Source: Neobacillus niacini
Lineage (GTDB): Bacteria; Bacillota; Bacilli; Bacillales; Cytobacillaceae
Assembly (NCBI RefSeq): GCF_019749295.1
Contig: NZ_JACWFG010000027.1
Coordinates: 1 to 64,000 of the forward strand
DNA length: 64,000 nt
Direction of reading: 5' to 3'
The translations under genes and the position numbers were made by a program. The notes beneath the pieces are model-generated. The model was not told where the DNA came from. It ran no database searches and was given only the letters and a program-made list of their open reading frames with translations. Shown piece by piece: positions 59,601 to 64,000 of the stretch. Within the stretch, counting starts at the first letter, position 1, and every line of letters begins with the position of its first letter.

Positions 59601-61256
59601 CTGAAAGTGGTGTTATCGGAAGGCCATATCCAGGCATACATTAACGACAACCCATTAAATACGATTCCGTATCCTAAATTCGACTTAGTCAGCAATACAC
59701 ATTTAAGTACTGGAAAAATAGGCTTTAGAACGTGGCATGCGGATGCCTCATTCGATAACGTGAAAGTTACTCCTTATAAGGAGGAAATTACAGGCCCGAC
59801 CTATACAAATTCTGTCATGCCAGGAATTGCGGATCCTTATGTACTGTTCCATGAAGGGACCTATTATTTATATGGTACGCATACAGCGGATTGGCCGATG
59901 ATGCAGAATGGAATAAAGGTGTACACCTCTACCGACCTTGTAAACTGGAAAGAACATGATGAATGGGCCCTGCATAGAGACAATTCTTGGGGAGAAAACC
60001 GGTTCTGGGCACCAGAGGTGATTGAAAAAGACGGTAAATTCTACATGTATTATGCAGTAGAGGAGAGATTAGCGGTTGCGACAAGCGACTCTCCATTAGG
60101 ACCGTTTGTTCAGGAAAAGATGGAACCGATTCATCCAAATACGCCAGAGATTGATGCGCATATCTTTACCGATGAGGATGGCAAACAATACATGTATTTT
60201 GTCCGCTTTGAGGGAGGAAATGTCATTTATGTTGCCGAGTTAAACGATGACATGAAATCCATCAAAGAAGATACCGTAACCTTTGTAATGAGAGCTTCAC
60301 AGGATTGGGAAAAGAGTACAAAACAGCCATCCTATCCTGTAAATGAGGGTGCGTTTGTCATCAAGCATAAAGATACCTATTATTTAACCTATTCTGCTAA
60401 TCATTTTGAAAGCCCTGATTACGGTGTTGGCTATGCAACAGCTCCAACTCCGATGGGACCATGGACAAAGTACGAAAACAACCCGATTATGAAATCTAAT
60501 ATTGTTGTCCCAGGGGCAGGACATCACTCTCTCATTCATTCACCGGACGGAACGGAATTGTTTATGGTTTACCATACTCATAATAGTACGAAGGCAACTG
60601 AACCAAGAAAACTAGCGATTGATAGAGTACAATTTGTTCCACAAGAAAATGGGCCGGACATAATGGAAGTGTGGGGACCAACTGTCACCCCGCAGCCAAT
60701 GCCTTCGAACAAAATGATTCTTAAGTCGGTTAACCTCGAGGCGGAGCATACGACCTTGCAAAGAAACCAAACATCCGAACTCAAAGTAATTGGCGGACTT
60801 ACGAATGGGAAAGAAGCAGACTTAACGAAAGCCGACGTTGTCTATGTAACGAGCAACGAAGATGTGATTAGCATCGAGGAAGGGAAGCTAATTGCTCATC
60901 AAGCCGGGACTGCTGAGGTTTTTGTACAAGTGACATTGAATGGCCTTACCGTAAAATCAAATATACTAAATATTGAAGTGACCACCAGTATCGATTCTAT
61001 TAAACAACTCATCATAAGCTATGAAGATACTAAAAAAATAAATCTTCCTTTGTCCAGCCAATTAAAGAACAGTCTAGACCAAGCTTCCCACCAACTTAAG
61101 ATAGGGGATAAACAACAAGCAATGAAAAAAATGAATGATTTCTTAAAACACCTCAATAACGAAGCAATGAGTAAATTTATATCGGTAGAAGGAAAACAAG
61201 TGCTCCATGAAGATGCAAATGCGCTAATAAAAATATGGGAGCAGCATAGACAGTAA
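56619..61256 (+). CDS. Giant secreted enzyme with two GH43 catalytic modules
   Basis: A 1545-residue secreted protein. Signal peptide about 1-37. First GH43 about 45-355 with candidate residues Asp63 (SADPSV), Asp174 (AIDGMAF), Glu234 (IQEGQEV). CBM35-like 364-491. Ig-like (BIG2) 500-595. Concanavalin-like sandwich 603-795. BIG2 797-873 (VKWSSKNPLIATVSDKGLVEAKGVG). CBM66-like sandwich 875-1060. Second GH43 about 1063-1365 with Asp1072 (IADPYV), Asp1179 (IDAHIF), Glu1243 (NEGAFV). Ig-like 1367-1455 and FIMAH-like end 1460-1545. Two different GH43 modules suggest removal of two linkages or sugars, arabinofuranose or galactofuranose being likely. TTG start by GGAAGGGAG. Probably co-transcribed with the importer; terminator after it. 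Confidence 0.9.
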   Translation: MKRNRSNRKTLLHKVLVFTLVLVTFLPSFSREKAEAAPVEETNIPNTFKNPIVPVSGHAGSADPSVVYKDGYYYYVKSDKDTSIIVAKAKRLQDIGTAPRVTVYTPPSGTMYSKEIWAPELQYLNGKWYIYFAADDGRNENHRMYVLEGNSQDPQGTYTFKGKISDPSDVWAIDGMAFQKEDGSMYFVWSGWRNANDGMPQRTYIAPMSNPWTISGPRVEISSPTLPWEGTIQEGQEVIIKDGTISIIYSANGSWMDDYVLGQLTNTDGDVLNPSSWTKKSTPVFGKNPEGQAFGTGHHGFTKSPDGKEDWMVYHAFRNSNGGWANRSVRAQKFTWNEDGTPNFGTAVSYGAELKEPSGTPDIRRYEYEAENAVVGGIAFVRNSANASGEKVVGRLDHENSDYVQFDVEVEEPGLYTLVVMAANGTSAGAAAQHNVTVNDGPNQVIEYKNYGWENYNPSSMDVTLKTGRNTIKLSKKTNFAEIDRIVLQPVETSDKEVKIESISTENKEMSISKGDNVTVKASIRPIVGTDKNLKLSSSNSKIATVSEFGRDSATGTVTLAVNGVEPGTAIIKVESVDGKVAAEFEITVRGEPSEPDLSAFTVDHFDQTTLDRHWNIFQESKENWSLTKNPGSMTIHTTPTDIYQNNNSQNNVFLQEIEKDKDFEIITKVSAPIAKNHQQAGLFVWQDADNLVKLAHVWADGPTIETAYEIKQVYQKPGNFAPHPGSNSMTLKIKKIGNQYTTYYWDGFEWIQAADSLTANLKDIKVGFFANNIVASNDRIDAVFEYFAVREISGGVKLDADKLSLKVSENSQLKNVGPSENVKWSSKNPLIATVSDKGLVEAKGVGRTIIKVEDESGTYSDEVVVTVEGDKEQPVFQDDFNDHEADGWSHYGGNWKVNDGKYTVNSGPGYKTVLENPEFTDYMLEADVQITSGTEAGLIFRASDLAVGADSLEGYFLGINAQNQNAVLGQFSEGKWTEIASRKIPVKYNENYHLKVVLSEGHIQAYINDNPLNTIPYPKFDLVSNTHLSTGKIGFRTWHADASFDNVKVTPYKEEITGPTYTNSVMPGIADPYVLFHEGTYYLYGTHTADWPMMQNGIKVYTSTDLVNWKEHDEWALHRDNSWGENRFWAPEVIEKDGKFYMYYAVEERLAVATSDSPLGPFVQEKMEPIHPNTPEIDAHIFTDEDGKQYMYFVRFEGGNVIYVAELNDDMKSIKEDTVTFVMRASQDWEKSTKQPSYPVNEGAFVIKHKDTYYLTYSANHFESPDYGVGYATAPTPMGPWTKYENNPIMKSNIVVPGAGHHSLIHSPDGTELFMVYHTHNSTKATEPRKLAIDRVQFVPQENGPDIMEVWGPTVTPQPMPSNKMILKSVNLEAEHTTLQRNQTSELKVIGGLTNGKEADLTKADVVYVTSNEDVISIEEGKLIAHQAGTAEVFVQVTLNGLTVKSNILNIEVTTSIDSIKQLIISYEDTKKINLPLSSQLKNSLDQASHQLKIGDKQQAMKKMNDFLKHLNNEAMSKFISVEGKQVLHEDANALIKIWEQHRQ

Positions 61257-61269
61257 GATTGACAGATAT

Positions 61270-61306
61270 AAGGATAGCAGCATTAGATTGCTGCTGTCCC
61301 TTTTTT
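61270..61306 (+). terminator. Terminator after the double GH43 gene
   Basis: TAGCAGCA pairs with TGCTGCTG, followed by a T run. Confidence 0.83.
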
Positions 61307-61326
61307 ATAATAAGGAGATGAACACA

Positions 61327-62607
61327 TTGGAGACTTCAGTAATAGACATTCAACAAATATTAGAGGAAGTAGAGGAACACTTAAAAAAAGGGATTATTCC
61401 TTTTTGGTTAAAAAAAGGGTTTGACAATCACTATGGAGGATATTTCACATGTTTTGACGCAGAAGGGTCGTTAGGTGACGATACAGACAAATACATAGTA
61501 ACCCAATGCAGGATGATATGGGCATTTTCAGCTTTTTATCAATTATATCCAAAAGATAAAGAGCTTCTAGTTATGGCCGAGCAAGGAGTTAACTTTCTAT
61601 TAGATCATTTTTGGGATCATGAACACGGAGGTTGGTATTGGAAGGTTAAAAGAGATGGAACACTCATTGACCCTGGAAAAGTCGTATACGGTCAAAGCTT
61701 TGCGATCTATGCACTATCACAGTTCTACCAAGTGACAAAGGACCCAATTGCTCTAGACTGCGCGGAAAAAACGTACAATCTTTTGCAGATCTATTGTTGT
61801 GATACTTTGAATGGCGGGTATTATGAAAACCTTGAACATGATTGGCAAGTATCTGCTGAGGGGTTTTGTGGAGGTGACCGAAAATCTCTTGATGTTCATA
61901 TGCACCTTCTTGAGGCATTTACGGTTCTAGCGCAATGCAGCCAAAAAGAACACCACAAGAGAAAATTACAAGAAATCATCGACCTCATCCTAAATCATAT
62001 GATCAATCATGAGGACGGATGTGGACGCAATCAGTTTAATCGAGAATTTATGCCAATACCTGCAATATCCATTCGTAGGACTTGGAATGCTGAAAGACAA
62101 GGCTCTCAAAAGATTGATGAACCAAGAGATACAACTTCCTACGGACATAATCTTGAATTAGTATGGCTTTTAAACAGAGCTGTTGAAGTACTTGGTCTTC
62201 CTAAACATTCTTTCTATGAACTAACGAGAAAAATAGCATACCACACGTTAAAATTTGGGTACGATATTGAATTAGGCGGCGTGTACAGAGACGGTCCCCA
62301 TCAAGGTGCAGCGTATATTACGGATAAAGAATTCTGGCAAAACCAAGAAGCTTTAGTGGGTTTTTTGGATGCGTATGAAATATTGAATGATGACAAAATG
62401 CTCACTGCCTTTAAGAAAACATGGGAATTCTCAAAGAAATATCTCATTAACTGGAAACAAGGAGAATGGCGGCAATTAGTAGACAAGGAGGGGAATGCTT
62501 TAATAGGAGACTTAGGGAACCCTTGGAAGGCTTGCTATCATTCAGGACGTTCTATGTTAGAGGTAAAGCAGCGATTAGAACAAATACTAGTATTAGTAAA
62601 TGAGTGA
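61327..62607 (+). CDS. AGE-family sugar 2-epimerase/isomerase
   Basis: A 426-residue cytoplasmic enzyme of the acylglucosamine 2-epimerase superfamily with an (alpha/alpha)6 barrel. Conserved blocks fit cellobiose/mannobiose 2-epimerases: VVYGQSFAIYALSQFY, the His-containing RKSLDVHMHLLEAFT, SYGHNLELVWLL (catalytic His), DKEFWQNQEALVG and WKACYHSGRSMLE. Members epimerise glucose/mannose ends or isomerise mannose to fructose, so a link to mannose released by GH76 is attractive but inferred. The TTG at 61327 lies 9 nt after TAAGGAG. Terminator on both sides; the promoter is unclear, so expression may be read-through. Confidence 0.87.
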   Translation: METSVIDIQQILEEVEEHLKKGIIPFWLKKGFDNHYGGYFTCFDAEGSLGDDTDKYIVTQCRMIWAFSAFYQLYPKDKELLVMAEQGVNFLLDHFWDHEHGGWYWKVKRDGTLIDPGKVVYGQSFAIYALSQFYQVTKDPIALDCAEKTYNLLQIYCCDTLNGGYYENLEHDWQVSAEGFCGGDRKSLDVHMHLLEAFTVLAQCSQKEHHKRKLQEIIDLILNHMINHEDGCGRNQFNREFMPIPAISIRRTWNAERQGSQKIDEPRDTTSYGHNLELVWLLNRAVEVLGLPKHSFYELTRKIAYHTLKFGYDIELGGVYRDGPHQGAAYITDKEFWQNQEALVGFLDAYEILNDDKMLTAFKKTWEFSKKYLINWKQGEWRQLVDKEGNALIGDLGNPWKACYHSGRSMLEVKQRLEQILVLVNE

Positions 62608-62636
62608 AGTAGAAGGTTCATCTTCTACTTTTTTTT
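62607..62636 (+). terminator. Terminator after the epimerase
   Basis: AAGTAGAAG pairs with CTTCTACTT, followed by a T run; begins at the last base of the stop codon. Confidence 0.87.
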
Positions 62637-62669
62637 GTTCAATTTAAGCGGGGATAATAAACGATATCA

Positions 62670-62728
62670 GAAAATTGCAAATCTTAGCGTCTTATTGTAA
62701 ATATTTCTAACACATTTCTTGGTAAAGT
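62670..62728 (+). promoter_or_regulatory. Promoter with shared regulon element D
   Basis: GAAAATTGCAAATCTTA at 62670, then TTATTGTAAATAT. TAAATA begins at 62698 and the -10 box TAAAGT begins 25 bp later at 62723. Drives the PA14-GH2 gene. Confidence 0.7.
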
Positions 62729-62823
62729 TGTAGTTGAAAACAAGAATGTGGAGGAGGTCGCAACGAGCAGGATGTAAGCAGTTTAAATCTAATAGTGATA
62801 GTAATGGAGGCAGGGAGAAGAGA

Positions 62824-64000
62824 ATGAAGAAAAAATTATTAGTCTATTCAACGATCATGACCATGGTTCTTTCACAGGCAGTCGGACTTAGTGCTGCAAC
62901 ACCCTCATCAGTTAAAGCAGCCGATATGGAGAAAGTGCATGGACTTAAAGGAGAATATTATACGTCATCGGGTCCAGGGAAATTTGATTTCAATCAATTG
63001 AAAACAACGATTGTCGACTATAATATTAATTTTCCTGATTTGGAACCAACTTTAAATCTATTTACTGGTCAACAGGATGATGTTAACGTCAGATGGTCGG
63101 GTAAAATTGTTCCGGAGCATACCGAGGATTATACGTTTTATATGATTGGTGATAATGGATTCAGGGTTTGGATTGACGGAAAATTGGCAATCGATTTTTG
63201 GGAGGATAAATGGGATATTGAGCAAAAAAGTGCACCCATTACATTAGAAGCTGGAAAAGAATATGATATCAAAATTGAATACTTTGAAAATTATGGTGGA
63301 TCGAATCTTAGACTCTATTGGTCTAGTCCGAGTACTGAAAAACAAATTGTTCCAAGCAGTGCCTTTTTTCTTCCAGATGATTACAGTTTAAGTAATGATA
63401 TTAAAACGATAAAAGTATTAGAAGATGGGAAACACGTTGAATTAGTATTTAACCATGAGCTGGCAGGTCTGCCGGAAGGCCTTCAGGAGAGTTTTAAAGT
63501 CAACTTAAGCGGGCGGCAATGGGATCTTGTAAATCTTTCATTAAAGAAAGATGACCCGTCAACCATTGTACTTGAAACCAGTGCACCAATCTATGAAAGA
63601 TCGGCTAATAATGTTTTAGTCAGTTATGATGGAAAAGGTAATATCGTAACCAAAGAGGGGAAAGTCGTAGCGGAATTTTTAAACAGAGCCGAAAACCTTT
63701 CACAATACAACATCGAATCACCGTGGGCTGATCAAGTAGACCCTAAAAATGTCTTGCCAGAATACCCACGCCCTCAAATGGTACGGGAGAATTGGCTGAA
63801 CCTGAATGGGGAGTGGGAGTTCCAGCGTGCAGCAGAAGGGGAAGCAGTTCCTACAGGTAAAAAACTAGAAGAATCGATCCTAGTTCCATTTGCAGTCGAA
63901 TCCGACCTATCCGGAATTGATAGACAGGAAAAACATATGTGGTATAAGCGAAGCTTTACCGTACCATCTAAATGGAATGGTGAAAGGATTAAATTGAATT
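62824..64000 (+). CDS. Secreted PA14-GH2 enzyme, cut by the window edge
   Basis: The frame is open to the end of the window (392 codons seen). Signal peptide about 1-34 (ending VKA). A PA14 domain follows at about 38-180 (GLKGEYYTSSGPG, WSGKIVPEHTEDYTFYMIGDNGFRVWIDGKLAIDFW), similar to the one in the 43.9-kb enzyme. Next comes an Ig-like stretch. From about 315 the start of a glycoside hydrolase family 2 sugar-binding domain is seen: PRPQMVRENWLNLNGEWEFQ, ILVPFAVESDLSGI and HMWYKRSFTVPSKWNGERIKLN. The catalytic barrel lies beyond the edge, so the linkage (galactosidase, mannosidase or other) cannot be read. ATG after GGGAGAAGAG. Confidence 0.87.
   Translation, partial: MKKKLLVYSTIMTMVLSQAVGLSAATPSSVKAADMEKVHGLKGEYYTSSGPGKFDFNQLKTTIVDYNINFPDLEPTLNLFTGQQDDVNVRWSGKIVPEHTEDYTFYMIGDNGFRVWIDGKLAIDFWEDKWDIEQKSAPITLEAGKEYDIKIEYFENYGGSNLRLYWSSPSTEKQIVPSSAFFLPDDYSLSNDIKTIKVLEDGKHVELVFNHELAGLPEGLQESFKVNLSGRQWDLVNLSLKKDDPSTIVLETSAPIYERSANNVLVSYDGKGNIVTKEGKVVAEFLNRAENLSQYNIESPWADQVDPKNVLPEYPRPQMVRENWLNLNGEWEFQRAAEGEAVPTGKKLEESILVPFAVESDLSGIDRQEKHMWYKRSFTVPSKWNGERIKLN

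Noticed and set aside
1-64000. CRISPR arrays, tRNA or rRNA genes, prophage structural genes
   Set aside because: No regularly spaced repeats, tRNA-like cloverleaf ends or rRNA sequence were seen on reading.

Overview
The window is AT-rich DNA from a Gram-positive Bacillaceae bacterium (Bacillus/Neobacillus-like). This rests on strong Shine-Dalgarno sites with frequent TTG and GTG starts, many short lipoproteins, YkkCD-like, YvgN-like, AraR-like, FusB-like and SigI-like proteins, CcpA-type cre logic, and Bacillus-type intergenic repeats. No rRNA, tRNA or CRISPR array was seen. Everything is read by eye from sequence; family names come from recognised motifs and remembered homologues, not searches.

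Layout. (1) 0-2.2 kb: a nearly complete group II intron with its reverse transcriptase. (2) 2.2-26.2 kb: a patchwork of small housekeeping and accessory genes: lipoproteins, a SnoaL-like protein, an EamA transporter, a LysM-SPOR protein, a phosphoesterase, an orphan SigI C-terminal domain, a HEAT/SEC-C protein, a methyltransferase, a FusB-like EF-G-binding protein, a TrmB/LysE-exporter divergent pair with visible operators, an alpha/beta hydrolase, a DUF1835 protein, a TetR + paired SMR efflux operon and an AAC(3)-type acetyltransferase. Two inverted copies of a hairpin-rich element of about 260 bp bracket 10.2-15.0 kb. (3) 26.2-31.6 kb: a truncated ABC ATPase marks a junction. It is followed by an AraR-like GntR/LacI regulator, candidate operators, a cre site and a large secreted GH76 endo-alpha-1,6-mannanase. 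(4) 31.6-43.8 kb: an interruption of unrelated genes and relics, including an HxlR/aldo-keto-reductase group, an AraC/SDR/Atu4866 group, a CPBP protease, a nuclease and DUF3189/DUF402 proteins. (5) 43.9-64 kb: the main carbohydrate locus, all on the plus strand and continuing past the right edge. It holds a PA14-GH43 enzyme, a YtfQ-like sugar-binding lipoprotein, a YesM/YesN-type two-component system with an unusual two-domain binding protein, a YtfR/YtfT/YjfF-like ABC importer, a 1545-residue enzyme with two GH43 modules, an AGE-family epimerase and the start of a PA14-GH2 enzyme.

How region 3 and region 5 may work together. GH76 cuts alpha-1,6-mannan. GH43 enzymes commonly release furanose side chains, and the importer is most like the galactofuranose system of E. 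coli. A coherent hypothesis is a locus for furanose-decorated alpha-mannan, such as fungal galactomannan or actinobacterial (lipo)arabinomannan. A 34-bp element lies at a fixed 25-bp step from the -10 box upstream of four transcription units (PA14-GH43, binding lipoprotein, importer, PA14-GH2). It is absent in front of the kinase/regulator/two-domain binding protein genes. I infer that the kinase, regulator and two-domain binding protein form a three-component sensor that switches on importer and enzymes. The three complete secreted enzymes all end in the same helical domain of about 85 residues (FIMAH-like).
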